Shown here piece by piece: positions 50,525 to 60,145 of a stretch of DNA of 64,000 nt. Below the pieces are notes generated by a model. It was given only the letters and a program-made list of their open reading frames with translations. It ran no database searches and was not told the origin of the DNA. The DNA is taken from contig CAYNBJ010000005.1 in NCBI GenBank assembly GCA_964395835.1, positions 43,710-107,709 of the forward strand, read 5' to 3'. The position numbers were made by a program, and so were the translations under genes. Each line of letters starts with the position of its first letter. The first letter of the stretch is position 1. The stretch is from LLD-282 sp964395835. GTDB taxonomy: Bacteria; Pseudomonadota; Gammaproteobacteria; Berkiellales; Berkiellaceae.

Positions 50525-52561
50525 GTGCTCTCATATTTGGAACTGAGACAATTTGCATCAGAATATCTCTCTGAGCAGGAACTTGCTATTCTTGATAAAG
50601 CGTATGCAGTCGCTCATAAAGGCCATAATGAGCAATATCGGCAATCTGGCGAACCGTATATCACTCATCCCCTAGCTGTTGCATACATCCTTATTGAGCA
50701 TGGCATGGATATCGAAACTCTTTGCGGAGCTCTGTTGCATGATGTCTTGGAGGATACAGACTATACGTATGCTCAAATTCATAATAAATTTGGAGAAGCG
50801 ATTACGCTTCTCGTTGATGGTGTCTCAAAATTACGACACTTAGCTGATCAAAATTATACTCAGCAAGAATTTCAAAATTTATTAAAAATGCTCCAAGCTT
50901 CATCTACGGACTGGAGAGTGTTAGCCATCAAGCTTGCAGATAGACTGCATAATATGCGCACGATTGGATGCATGAAGCTGCACAAACAACAACGTAAAGC
51001 GCGAGAAACACTTGAGGTTTACGCCCCTTTATCTGGGCATTTAGGCCTGTTTACCATCAAAAAAGAACTTGAAGATCTTTCATTTACGATCTTACATCCC
51101 TATCGACATCTGGTGATCACAAAAGCGATTGAAAAATATACTGAAACACATATTACGCAATGCCAAAAAATGATCTTGCAAATTCAAGGGCATATCATCT
51201 CACACTCCACTCTCAAAGAAACAAAAGTCATTCTCAATCGCAAATCATCCTATGAAATATATTTAGAAAGAAAAATTGATAAAAGAGCCCTTCGATCACA
51301 AGAGCATATTCTCTCAATTCACTGTATCGTCACTGAAACTGAAAACTGTTACCTTTTGCTCGGATTGATACACGCTTTATGGCCTCCGATTTTTGATGCT
51401 TTTCGTGATTATATCGGCATGCCCAAAATTAATTCTTATCAAGCATTGCATACAGCAGTCCGCATGCCCTCTGGCAAAACAATCGCTATTATTATTCAAA
51501 CTGACAATATGCGCGATGCAATTTATACGCATGCATCCGAAAAAGAAAGAAAAATTTTTATCGACCATCCTTTAGATTGGTCACGTATATTACAAGTCTG
51601 GGAAGGCACGGAAGAACTCAATCGCAATGGCCTGAAAGCGTTTAAACATGAGATTTCCAGAAAACAAATTTTAATTTTTGATTATGCTCATCATAAATGG
51701 GGCATCTCTGAAGGCTGCACTGCCTTGGATTTTGCTTATTGTGTCGATAGTAAAAAAGCGCCTTACTGCTCTGAATGCTCAGTAAATGATCAAAAACAAC
51801 CCCTCTCTCAAATTTTAAAAAATGGGGATTTTGTGACTTTTCGTTATGACAACAGTCTGTGCATTCACCCCACATGGTTAAATTTTGCTACCTCAGCCAA
51901 AGCTAAAGTTTTGATTAAGCGCTTTCTTCACAATGAGCGCATTAAGAATGCGTCCTTTTTAGGTCGCTTACTTGTCAAGACAATATCTGATAAATATCAA
52001 TACCATCCCTGCCAAAACGTAATGAAGAACTATAGTTCTGAAACGTCTTTCTTTGAAGCGATTGGCATCGCATCTTTAGATCTAAATACCGTGTTTCCTG
52101 CGCTGAATAATCTCAGGGATTTCCAGATCCACTTGCTTATGCCGGCTGAAAATGTGAAATACTTAGCTGTTGCAGCCAAATGCTGTCATCCTTACGCAGA
52201 AGGCCATGTCTGCGTCATGGTCAACACAGACAAAAAATGGGTGCTCCATACGCTCGATTGCCAGCACGCACCAAAAAAAGACCGTGTCCATATTGAATGG
52301 AGCGCAGCGGAAGTCACAGGGTGCTTTGGCGTAAAAATTACACTCAGTGATCAGATGGGTGCTTTAGCGAAAATTACTAAAATTCTTGAACAACACCAAG
52401 CACAAATTATTGCGATTGATACACTACCAACCGCAGACATTCATGAACGCTGTGTGCGAATTTTCTTTTGCTTAAAAGATTTTCTGTTTTTTTCTCAAGT
52501 TCTCGTACAGTTAAGACGCTTGCCATTTATTCTCCATTTAGAACGAGCCTCATATGATTGA
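50525..52561 (+). CDS. spoT: RelA/SpoT-family protein with intact hydrolase and degenerate synthetase
   Basis: The 678-residue protein starts at GTG 50525 after AGGAGG. Domains in order: HD hydrolase (about 25-180), synthetase (about 230-340), TGS (about 390-450), ACT (about 600-678). The hydrolase has RQSGEPYITHP, HDVLED (72-77) and KLADRLHNMRT. In the synthetase region the usual DxxAxR strand is HILSIHCIV (261-269) and the usual ExQIRT is AIIIQT (321-326), so the catalytic acidic residues are missing although YQALHT is kept. This suggests a (p)ppGpp hydrolase only. It lies in the rpoZ-spoT-recG operon and overlaps recG by 8 bases. Confidence 0.93.
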   Translation: MLSYLELRQFASEYLSEQELAILDKAYAVAHKGHNEQYRQSGEPYITHPLAVAYILIEHGMDIETLCGALLHDVLEDTDYTYAQIHNKFGEAITLLVDGVSKLRHLADQNYTQQEFQNLLKMLQASSTDWRVLAIKLADRLHNMRTIGCMKLHKQQRKARETLEVYAPLSGHLGLFTIKKELEDLSFTILHPYRHLVITKAIEKYTETHITQCQKMILQIQGHIISHSTLKETKVILNRKSSYEIYLERKIDKRALRSQEHILSIHCIVTETENCYLLLGLIHALWPPIFDAFRDYIGMPKINSYQALHTAVRMPSGKTIAIIIQTDNMRDAIYTHASEKERKIFIDHPLDWSRILQVWEGTEELNRNGLKAFKHEISRKQILIFDYAHHKWGISEGCTALDFAYCVDSKKAPYCSECSVNDQKQPLSQILKNGDFVTFRYDNSLCIHPTWLNFATSAKAKVLIKRFLHNERIKNASFLGRLLVKTISDKYQYHPCQNVMKNYSSETSFFEAIGIASLDLNTVFPALNNLRDFQIHLLMPAENVKYLAVAAKCCHPYAEGHVCVMVNTDKKWVLHTLDCQHAPKKDRVHIEWSAAEVTGCFGVKITLSDQMGALAKITKILEQHQAQIIAIDTLPTADIHERCVRIFFCLKDFLFFSQVLVQLRRLPFILHLERASYD

Positions 52562-54596
52562 AAAAGATTTTTTAAAAAAAACCTTATCAAGCATTGAGTT
52601 ATCCAAAGTTGGAAAAAAAACTATTGAACGATTCAATGAAATTGGTCTCGTGCAAATCAGTGATCTGCTGCTCTTTAATCCTTTACGATATAAAAGAAAA
52701 ATTCTTATTGAATCTCTGAACTTAGAGCACGATAATTTGGATGGATATCTTGAAGGCCGAGTAATTATACCCATAGACGTATCAAAATCTAAAAAAATCT
52801 TTAGAGCACAAATTATATTAAATTCGCAACAACATGTGGATTTGATTTTTTTTCACTATCCTCAATGGTTAGCACACCATTTACAATTAGGCAAAAGACT
52901 ACGTTGCTACGGAAAACTGCAAAAAAACGCTCTTGTTTGGCAAATGGTACATCCAGAAATTGAATTAATTGTTCGGAATCACGATCTCCAACCACAGATA
53001 GAAGCCATCTACAAGAAGCATCAAGGCATATCCACTTCTGTCCTCAAAAGAATAGTTGAAGCGGCTTTTCAAATCTTTGCGGCAAACATCAAAACCGATT
53101 GGGAACACGATTTATATAAAAATTTATCCTTGATTCACGCGTATGCACTCCAAAAGCAAGAAATTCTGAATTTTGATCAAGAGATTCTAAAAGCTACAGA
53201 ATTCCTGGCAAAATGGGAAGCAGTTGCCTATTTTAAGCAATATATTTTCAAAAAAGAGATATGGAATCATCATCAAGCCCCTATCTTAAAACCCAATCAC
53301 CTTTCTGATCAATTGCTTAAATCTTTTGGATATGATCTCACTCAAGAGCAGAAAAAAATCAAAAAAGCCTTAGAAAATCATCTCAAAAACACGCAACCTG
53401 CTCAAGTTTTCATTCAAGGTGATGTGGGAAGCGGCAAAACTATCTTGGGATTTTTTGCACTGACTCTGGCAGCTGGCCAAAACTTACAAAGTGTCTTTAT
53501 GGCACCTACTGAAATCTTAGCATGGCAGCATTACGAAAAACTTCGCACCTTACTTGGCTCTGATCCATCTATTGTTTTTCTATCAGGAAGCTTAGGGGGC
53601 AATGAGAAAAAAAAGATTCTAGAAGATATTAAACTCGGACATGCACTGATCATCATTGGAACACAATCGGTTTTTCAAGATCAGGTGACTTTTTGCAATC
53701 TGAGTCTAGTGATCATAGACGAACAACAACGCTTTGGTGTTGAGCAACGCACAAAACTTTTAGACAAATCCTTTGCAAAACCACATTATATTATTCTCAC
53801 CGCTACCCCAATTCCCAGAACATTAGCATTAGCACTTGCAGGACAAAATCACTATTATCTTTTAGCTGAAAAGCCCGCTTTAAGAAAAGAAATCATGACT
53901 TACACAGTCGCAAGAAAAAAAATAGAACTTGTCCTGCACTCAGTTAAAAACGCATTATCTAAAGGACATTGTGTGTATTGGATATGCCCTTTTATTGAAG
54001 CCACAGAGCATTCGAAAGGACTCAGCTCTTTCAAAAGTCATCAATTTCTCAAAGACCATCCATTTTTTAAAGACTATCAAATTGGCTTAATTCACGGAAA
54101 AATGGCGCCCTCAGAACGCAATACCGTTTTAAAAGAATTTTACGAAAAAAAATGCCAATTGCTTGTCAGCACACTCGTGGTCGAAGTCGGTATTGATCAT
54201 CCAGGTGCAACATTAATCATTATTGAATCTCCTGAACGACTCGGCCTCGCTCAGCTCCATCAGCTCAGAGGCAGAGTAGGTCGCGGAGAGCATCAAAGTT
54301 ACTGCTTGCTCATTTATGATGACCACTTATCAGAGAGTGGTATTCAAAGATTGCAGGCTCTTTGTTCCCATCATAATGGGCCAGAGCTCGCTCAAATCGA
54401 TCTCGATATGAGAGGACCTGGATCGCTTTTGGGGGACAAACAATCTGGATTTGAGCGCTTTTGCTTTTTTGATATGCAAAAATCTAAAGGGATTCTGGAT
54501 TTTGTTGCGTGTTATCTTGCACAAGAAAACAGAGAAGAAAAAGAATTACTTGATGATCTGTTTCACTTTGAACTCAATCCTGTTTACTGTGATTAA
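52554..54596 (+). CDS. recG: ATP-dependent DNA helicase RecG
   Basis: RecG remodels stalled replication forks and Holliday junctions. The 680-residue protein has an N-terminal wedge (OB) domain. Helicase motifs follow: GDVGSGKTI, a MAPTEILAWQHYE motif Ia, DEQQRFGV (the DEQHRFG-type motif II), LTATPIPRTLALA, and the C-terminal QLRGRVGRG and DMRGPGSLLG. It follows spoT with an overlap and converges on xthA with a 23-base overlap. Confidence 0.96.
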   Translation: MIEKDFLKKTLSSIELSKVGKKTIERFNEIGLVQISDLLLFNPLRYKRKILIESLNLEHDNLDGYLEGRVIIPIDVSKSKKIFRAQIILNSQQHVDLIFFHYPQWLAHHLQLGKRLRCYGKLQKNALVWQMVHPEIELIVRNHDLQPQIEAIYKKHQGISTSVLKRIVEAAFQIFAANIKTDWEHDLYKNLSLIHAYALQKQEILNFDQEILKATEFLAKWEAVAYFKQYIFKKEIWNHHQAPILKPNHLSDQLLKSFGYDLTQEQKKIKKALENHLKNTQPAQVFIQGDVGSGKTILGFFALTLAAGQNLQSVFMAPTEILAWQHYEKLRTLLGSDPSIVFLSGSLGGNEKKKILEDIKLGHALIIIGTQSVFQDQVTFCNLSLVIIDEQQRFGVEQRTKLLDKSFAKPHYIILTATPIPRTLALALAGQNHYYLLAEKPALRKEIMTYTVARKKIELVLHSVKNALSKGHCVYWICPFIEATEHSKGLSSFKSHQFLKDHPFFKDYQIGLIHGKMAPSERNTVLKEFYEKKCQLLVSTLVVEVGIDHPGATLIIIESPERLGLAQLHQLRGRVGRGEHQSYCLLIYDDHLSESGIQRLQALCSHHNGPELAQIDLDMRGPGSLLGDKQSGFERFCFFDMQKSKGILDFVACYLAQENREEKELLDDLFHFELNPVYCD

Positions 54597-55422
54597 ATGC
54601 ACAATCGAGATAATACAAACCATGATCTGAACAACGAGGTTCTTTCAATAAACCAAAGCCTTGAAAAGTCTGGGCCGCTAAAGAGTTTCCATAAATGGCA
54701 TCAATTCTCCAGCCAATATTTTCAAAAAAAGCATGCGGTTGGCGATAACTCCACCAAGTATAAAAATCGTCTCTCAAATCACCTGCCAAAGCACGATAAC
54801 TATCTTTAAGAGCGTATTTACGCACCCACGCCTGAAGCAGCTCTCGCTCCTCAGCCGTGCATCCCGGTTGACCCTTATTGCTTTTCCAATTTTTTAAATC
54901 TCGATCTGTCGCTGCGATATTGATATCTCCTGCAACAAAAAGTGGCTTTTCTATCTGAAAAAAATCATCACAACTCAAAAACTCATGCAAAAAAACAATT
55001 TTTTCTTTTTGTTTCATCTCTGAGCTTCCTGAGGGCCAGTATCCGTTCACAATACGAAAACATTGTCCACTTTCTCTATCGCAAAAATCAGCACCTATGA
55101 GACGGCCTTCATGCCGCAGAGTGATCTGATTTGAGGCATACAACGATTGCTGGTGCTCAAAAAGTTGAGATTTGTACGCTATAAGGACGCCGCTGTATCC
55201 CGGTTTGTCTGCAGGGAGGGCAATATAGTGATATTCATCGGGCAGATAAGGCCTATGATCGAAATGAAGGAAAGTGCGAATTTCCTGGAAACAAATAATA
55301 TCACAGCCAGAAAGGGCAATGAGTTGGGAGAGATTTTTTGAATGGGCTGCTCTGAGCCCATTCAAATTTAAAGTCGCTATACGCAAGAAGGTATTAACGC
55401 ATTTTTTCTTCGACGAACTCAA
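54574..55422 (-). CDS. xthA: Exodeoxyribonuclease III
   Basis: This 282-residue (or slightly shorter) AP endonuclease/3'-exonuclease of the EEP family repairs abasic sites. Motifs: ATLNLNGLRAA, IICFQEIRT (metal Glu), NGYWPSG, VAGDINIAATDRDLKN, and the final WRIDAIYG with CSDHGLYYLD. The start is uncertain: TTG 55422 lies inside rpmG, and TTG 55386 would start just before the first beta strand. No ATG is available. It follows rpmG and converges on recG. Confidence 0.93.
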   Translation of the reverse strand: MSSSKKKCVNTFLRIATLNLNGLRAAHSKNLSQLIALSGCDIICFQEIRTFLHFDHRPYLPDEYHYIALPADKPGYSGVLIAYKSQLFEHQQSLYASNQITLRHEGRLIGADFCDRESGQCFRIVNGYWPSGSSEMKQKEKIVFLHEFLSCDDFFQIEKPLFVAGDINIAATDRDLKNWKSNKGQPGCTAEERELLQAWVRKYALKDSYRALAGDLRDDFYTWWSYRQPHAFFENIGWRIDAIYGNSLAAQTFQGFGLLKEPRCSDHGLYYLDCAFNHSKQD

Positions 55423-55567
55423 CGTGCTTATTGACGATAGGGTCGAATTTTTTCAAACGAAGCTTTTCTTTATTTTTTTTACTTTTTGTTTTTGTATAAA
55501 AGTAACGAGAAGCCGGATCTGTTGAACGAAGAATAACTTTAATTTTTGTTTTAGATTTTGCTGCCAT
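55394..55567 (-). CDS. rpmG: 50S ribosomal protein L33
   Basis: Translating the minus strand from ATG 55567 gives 57 residues beginning MAAKSKTKIKVILRST and containing FYTKTKSKKNK and LKKFDPIVNKHVEF, the L33 pattern. The paired cysteines of zinc-type L33 are absent, as in proteobacterial forms. It begins one base after the rpmB stop and overlaps the xthA frame. Confidence 0.93.
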   Translation of the reverse strand: MAAKSKTKIKVILRSTDPASRYFYTKTKSKKNKEKLRLKKFDPIVNKHVEFVEEKMR

Positions 55568-55568
55568 C

Positions 55569-55817
55569 TTAGATTACCCCTAAAGTGATTAGATAGTCTG
55601 CGCCATTTTTATCAAGGGTTTTTAATCCACGAGCTGAAAGTTTAACACGCACGAAACGCGCTAAGGATGGCACCCAAACTCTTTTTTCAATCATATTGAC
55701 TTGGAATACGCGTTTTGTTTTTTTGTTACAATGTGCAACATTATGTCCAAATCCTGTAATACGGCCTGTAACGGAACATTTACGCTTTGTACGCTGAGCA
55801 GTTGTACCGGTTTTCAT
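55569..55817 (-). CDS. rpmB: 50S ribosomal protein L28
   Basis: The 82-residue protein shows the L28 pattern: CSVTGRITGFGHNVAHCNKKTKR, with FQVNMIEKRVWVP and VRVKLSARGLKTLDKNG later. It lies in the rpmB-rpmG pair. A 160-base gap separates it from gmk on the same strand. Confidence 0.95.
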   Translation of the reverse strand: MKTGTTAQRTKRKCSVTGRITGFGHNVAHCNKKTKRVFQVNMIEKRVWVPSLARFVRVKLSARGLKTLDKNGADYLITLGVI

Positions 55818-55980
55818 AGCAATCTCAATTTATTATTAAACAATACGGTGTATTGTAAAAGCCTTTGACAAAAAACTCAAGAGTCGACAAGGCGATATCG
55901 GCCTTTCTGTGAAAATAAAGTCTTATTTCTTATAGGAAATGTACTCTAAACACAATGATTTCAAGATTTCCCCAAATCGT

Positions 55981-56565
55981 TTAAGCTGACTCTTGCGAGG
56001 ATGAGTGAGAGCAAGCAGCATTCCTCATAATTTCCAAAAGAGCGGCTGCAGCATCGTTAACATCATCATTGAGAATTTGATATTGATAATATTTAGCATA
56101 AGACATCTCTTGAGCAGCCTGACTCAATCGCAATTCTAAATCATGAGGACAAATATCTGACTGCCGATGAAGAATACGAAATCTTAATGCCTCTAAACTT
56201 GGCGGCAGGATAAAAACACTCACAATCCCCTGGACCTTTTCTATCAATGAAAAATATCCTTGCGGATCGAGATCAAGCAGTAACCAAGACTGGTCATCAG
56301 CTGTGTGATTTAAAATATTTGACCATGAGGTTGCATAATAATGACCGTAAATTTCAGCATCTTCCAGAAAGAACCCTGTGTCTTTCAACTGAAAAAATTC
56401 TTCTTTGGAAACAAAATGATAATGCTGTCCATTTTCTTCACCTTTACGAGGCGCGCGTGTTGTGTGAGAAATAGAATAACGCAAGGGAATCTGTTGGCTA
56501 ATTTTTTGAATCAAGGTTGTTTTTCCTGCTCCTGATGGAGCAGAAATGACGAGAATTTTTTTCAT
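55981..56565 (-). CDS. gmk: Guanylate kinase
   Basis: Guanylate kinase turns GMP into GDP. The 194-residue protein has the P-loop SAPSGAGKTTLI, the GMP-binding region ISHTTRAPRKGEENGQHY, and DLDPQGYFSL. In E. coli gmk precedes rpoZ-spoT; here it lies 3.4 kb downstream of spoT on the other strand, so the unit has been rearranged. A promoter-like element sits inside the inverted repeat just upstream. Confidence 0.96.
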   Translation of the reverse strand: MKKILVISAPSGAGKTTLIQKISQQIPLRYSISHTTRAPRKGEENGQHYHFVSKEEFFQLKDTGFFLEDAEIYGHYYATSWSNILNHTADDQSWLLLDLDPQGYFSLIEKVQGIVSVFILPPSLEALRFRILHRQSDICPHDLELRLSQAAQEMSYAKYYQYQILNDDVNDAAAALLEIMRNAACSHSSSQESA

Positions 56566-56595
56566 TGTTGCTTTTAAATAAATATTAATATCAAT

Positions 56596-56624
56596 GGATT
56601 ATAGAATATTATACCCTATAATCC
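56596..56624 (-). promoter_or_regulatory. Inverted repeat enclosing the likely gmk -10 box
   Basis: GGATTATAG (56596-56604) and CTATAATCC (56616-56624) are exactly complementary. The 11-base loop contains TATAAT on the minus strand (56613 to 56608), about 45 bases before the gmk ATG. It may be an operator over the gmk promoter, or a weak terminator for ettA, which ends at 56641. The -35 region is poor. Confidence 0.4.
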
Positions 56625-56640
56625 TCTTGAATTTGAAGAA

Positions 56641-58311
56641 TTATTCTTTATCTCTTAATTTTGTATAACGACCTTTCTTTTTTTCATCTTTAAGATCGAT
56701 CTGATGATAAGCAGAATAATCCGAAAAATTTCCTTCAAACCATTCTACTCCACCCTCGCCATCAAAACACAACACATGTGTCGCAATACGATCTAAAAAC
56801 CATCTATCATGCGAAATAATCAGAGCGACTCCCGGATATGCTAAAAGCGCATGCTCTAAAGCACGCAAAGTTTCTACATCCAAATCATTAGTCGGTTCAT
56901 CCAACAAGAGCACATTACCACCCGAACGCAACAGCTTGGCAAGATGCACACGATTACGCTCACCACCAGAAAGAGTTCCTATCATTTTTTGCTGATCAGA
57001 GCCTGAAAAGTTAAAACGTCCTACATACGCGCGCGAAGGCGTCACATATGAACCGACCGTGATGTAATCTAGACCGTCAGAAATTTCCTCCCAAACAGTT
57101 TTCTTTGGATCGAGCTGATCACGATGCTGATCAACATAAGCTAATTGCACTGTTTGTCCAAGATGCACAGATCCGCTATCCGGCTGCTCTTGGCCACTAA
57201 TCATTTTAAATAAAGTGGTTTTTCCAGCACCATTAGGTCCAATAATTCCTACAATTGCGCCTCTAGGCACAGTCATGGAAAAATCCTGCATTAATCCTCG
57301 CTCTTCAAAAGACTTAGTCACATGACTTAAGCTTAAAACATCATGTCCTAAACGTGGTCCCACTGGAATATACAGACTCTCAGTTTCTGAACGCTCCTGA
57401 AATTCACGTGAAGCTAATTCTTCGAAATGCTGCAAACGAGATTTGCTTTTCTTGTGTCGACCGGACGCACCCATACGCACCCATTCTAATTCTTCCTCAA
57501 CAAGCTTTTGATGAGATTGTTGCTGAGATTTTTCTTGACGCAAGCGTTCCTGTCGCTGAATTAAAAAAGCACTATAATTCCCTTGATAAGGATATCCACG
57601 CCCCCGATCGAGCTCTAAAATCCACCCTGCGACATTGTCCAAGAAATAACGATCGTGAGTTACTGCAATCACAGTCCCTTTAAAATCTCGCAAAAATTGT
57701 TCCAACCAAGCCACAGAGAGAGCATCAAGATGGTTTGTTGGCTCATCAAGCAATAAAACGTCTGGATTCGAAAGGAGAACAGTCGCCAAAGCCACACGCC
57801 GTTTTTCACCCCCGGAAAGAGGTCCCACCAACACATCTTGCGGAGGCAAGCCCAAAGCAAAAGACGCTCTTTCAATATGACGATCCAGATTCCATAAATC
57901 TGCATTTTCAATCTGCTCTGATAGGAGGCTGTAGCGATTCATCAACGCATCAAAATCATCGACCAGATCGGGATTTTCCATCGCGGTTAGAATACTATTA
58001 TACTCTTTTAAAATATCTGTATATTCTTTTAGGCCTTCTTCAATATTTTCTCGAACAGTTTTATTCGGATCGAGGCGAGGCTCTTGAGGCAAATAGCGAA
58101 TTTTCAAATTTTCCTGATAAGTCATCTCTCCAGAATAATCTTTATCTTCACCAGCAATAATACGAAGCAATGTCGATTTTCCCGAGCCATTAATACCGAG
58201 AACACCAATTTTGGCTCCATAAAAGAAAGATAGATGGATATTTTTTAAAATTTCTTTTTGAGAATCGACAGTCTTGGTCACACCACTCATAGAAAAAATA
58301 GTTTTTTGCAT
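56641..58311 (-). CDS. ettA: Energy-dependent translational throttle protein EttA (ABC-F)
   Basis: EttA is a ribosome-binding ABC-F ATPase that gates the first elongation step according to ATP/ADP ratio. The 556-residue protein has two ABC domains: LGINGSGKSTLL with LSGGEKRRVAL, and IGPNGAGKTTLF with LSGGERNRVHLA. The interdomain linker contains SGRHKKSKSRLQHFEEL. The length matches EttA (555). Neighbours are gmk downstream and divergent glyA upstream. Confidence 0.96.
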   Translation of the reverse strand: MQKTIFSMSGVTKTVDSQKEILKNIHLSFFYGAKIGVLGINGSGKSTLLRIIAGEDKDYSGEMTYQENLKIRYLPQEPRLDPNKTVRENIEEGLKEYTDILKEYNSILTAMENPDLVDDFDALMNRYSLLSEQIENADLWNLDRHIERASFALGLPPQDVLVGPLSGGEKRRVALATVLLSNPDVLLLDEPTNHLDALSVAWLEQFLRDFKGTVIAVTHDRYFLDNVAGWILELDRGRGYPYQGNYSAFLIQRQERLRQEKSQQQSHQKLVEEELEWVRMGASGRHKKSKSRLQHFEELASREFQERSETESLYIPVGPRLGHDVLSLSHVTKSFEERGLMQDFSMTVPRGAIVGIIGPNGAGKTTLFKMISGQEQPDSGSVHLGQTVQLAYVDQHRDQLDPKKTVWEEISDGLDYITVGSYVTPSRAYVGRFNFSGSDQQKMIGTLSGGERNRVHLAKLLRSGGNVLLLDEPTNDLDVETLRALEHALLAYPGVALIISHDRWFLDRIATHVLCFDGEGGVEWFEGNFSDYSAYHQIDLKDEKKKGRYTKLRDKE

Positions 58312-58420
58312 AACAAAGTCTTGGAGAGAGAAAAAAGATAGTTTACTCTAACACAAGACTATACAAACTGTTAGTATTTCAATAACAAATGCTTTGAGAA
58401 AACTTACAAGGAGAGACCTC

Positions 58421-59662
58421 ATGTACGATAACACAATAAGGACATCAAGCCCTCTATGGCAATGGGTCGAAGGCGAATATGAGCGACAAAAAACGCATCT
58501 TGAGCTCATCGCTTCTGAAAACTATGTTTGCGAAGATATTTTGAAATTACAAGGAAGCATTTTAACGAACAAATATGCTGAGGGATACCCTTACAAACGA
58601 TATTATGGCGGGTGTGAATTTGTTGATCACATTGAAGATTACGCACAAAAATTGGCCTGCTCTCTGTTTGGCGCCCAATTTGCGAATGTCCAGCCTCACT
58701 CTGGATCCTCTGCAAATCTAGCTGTTTATCACGCCTTACTCGCACCAGGTGATAAAGTCATGGGTCTTGATCTGAGACATGGAGGACATCTCACTCATGG
58801 ATCGCCTGTCAACTTTTCGGGACTCTTGTATCAAGCAGGGCATTACACACTCAGTGAAACAGGAATCTTGGACTATCAACAGATTGCCAAGCAAGTTGAG
58901 CTTTTTCGTCCAAAGTTATTAATAGCTGGCTACTCTGCCTACTCTCGCAATATTGATTGGAAAGCATTTCGTGAAATCGCTGACAGCGTAGGCGCTTATT
59001 TATTAGCTGACATTTCTCATATCAGTGGAATGATTGCGACACGATTGCATGCATCACCTTTTCCTTGGGCACATGTTGTCACTAGCACAACCCACAAAAC
59101 CTTGCGTGGTCCTCGAGGAGGATTGATTTTAGCCAACGATCCAGTAATTATGAAAAAAATTGACTCTGCGATTTTCCCCGGCAGCCAAGGAGGTCCGTTA
59201 ATGCATGTGATCGCTGCAAAAGCGCGATGCTTTGAGCTTGCCTTAGAACCCCACTTTAGACAATATCAAGAACAAATTCTAAAAAATGCAGCGACTTTGG
59301 CTCATACATTAGTCGACAGAGACATTCAAATTATCTCCGGTGGAACAGATAACCATCTTTTACTGATTTCATTAGCGCATAAAAATTTCTCTGGTAAAGA
59401 AGCACAATTCGCTTTAGAAAAAGCTCATATGACAGTGAATAGAAACACCATCCCCGGCGATCAGCGCTCTGCCCAGCAAACATCCGGAATCAGAATCGGA
59501 TCTCCTGCCCTCACGACTCGTGGCATGAAAGAAAGCCAAATGACTCTTATTGCACATGCCATCGCAGATATTTTAGAAAGTAATTTAAATCCGAATGTGA
59601 TTGAGCAACGTAAGAAAGATATGGTAGAGTTGTCTTCCAACTTTGAGCTCTTTGCATTTTGA
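58421..59662 (+). CDS. glyA: Serine hydroxymethyltransferase
   Basis: GlyA interconverts serine and glycine with tetrahydrofolate and supplies one-carbon units. The 413-residue PLP enzyme has LELIASENYVC, QPHSGSSANLAVY, LLADISHISGMIA and the PLP-lysine motif STTHKTLRGPRGGLIL. ATG 58421 has AAGGAGA at a good distance; a frame extending to 58394 has no homology. The nrdR gene follows 12 bases later, the standard gammaproteobacterial order. Confidence 0.97.
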   Translation: MYDNTIRTSSPLWQWVEGEYERQKTHLELIASENYVCEDILKLQGSILTNKYAEGYPYKRYYGGCEFVDHIEDYAQKLACSLFGAQFANVQPHSGSSANLAVYHALLAPGDKVMGLDLRHGGHLTHGSPVNFSGLLYQAGHYTLSETGILDYQQIAKQVELFRPKLLIAGYSAYSRNIDWKAFREIADSVGAYLLADISHISGMIATRLHASPFPWAHVVTSTTHKTLRGPRGGLILANDPVIMKKIDSAIFPGSQGGPLMHVIAAKARCFELALEPHFRQYQEQILKNAATLAHTLVDRDIQIISGGTDNHLLLISLAHKNFSGKEAQFALEKAHMTVNRNTIPGDQRSAQQTSGIRIGSPALTTRGMKESQMTLIAHAIADILESNLNPNVIEQRKKDMVELSSNFELFAF

Positions 59663-59674
59663 GAGATTGTGATT

Positions 59675-60145
59675 ATGAAATGTCCTTTTTGTCAGCATAG
59701 CGAGACACGTGTCCTAGACTCAAGGCTCCAAGATGATGAGCAACACATTCGCCGCCGACGCCTATGCACTGCATGCGGAGATCGTTTTAACACCCTCGAA
59801 AGCGTCATTATTCAATGGCCTAGAATTATAAAAAAAGATCTCCGCCGTGAACCGTTTCTTGAAGAAAAAATTCGCAGCGGTATTCTGAGGGCCTTTGAGA
59901 AAAGGCCTATCAGCACGGAAAGAATTGATTCTCTTTTAGCGCAAATTCGAAAAAAACTTATTAGCTATCCAGAAAAAGAAGTCCCTTCTTATTTACTCGG
60001 TGAATGGGTTTTAGAGGGGCTTCGCTTTATTGATGAGTTAGCGTTTTTACGATTTGCATCTATTTATAAGCAAATTAAGAGTATTGAAGGGTTCTATGCC
60101 CTACTGGACGATTTGGGCGAAAAAATGTCTACGGAATGCATCTAA
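59675..60145 (+). CDS. nrdR: Transcriptional repressor NrdR
   Basis: NrdR is an ATP/dATP-sensing repressor of ribonucleotide reductase genes. The 156-residue protein has a zinc ribbon (CPFCQHSETRVLDSR, then CTACGDRFNTLE) and an ATP-cone (LRREPFLEEKIRSGILRAFEKR seen in consecutive parts). ATG 59675 starts MKCPFC; a GTG two codons earlier is possible. It overlaps the convergent ratA gene by 45 bases. No NrdR boxes were sought beyond this locus. Confidence 0.95.
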   Translation: MKCPFCQHSETRVLDSRLQDDEQHIRRRRLCTACGDRFNTLESVIIQWPRIIKKDLRREPFLEEKIRSGILRAFEKRPISTERIDSLLAQIRKKLISYPEKEVPSYLLGEWVLEGLRFIDELAFLRFASIYKQIKSIEGFYALLDDLGEKMSTECI

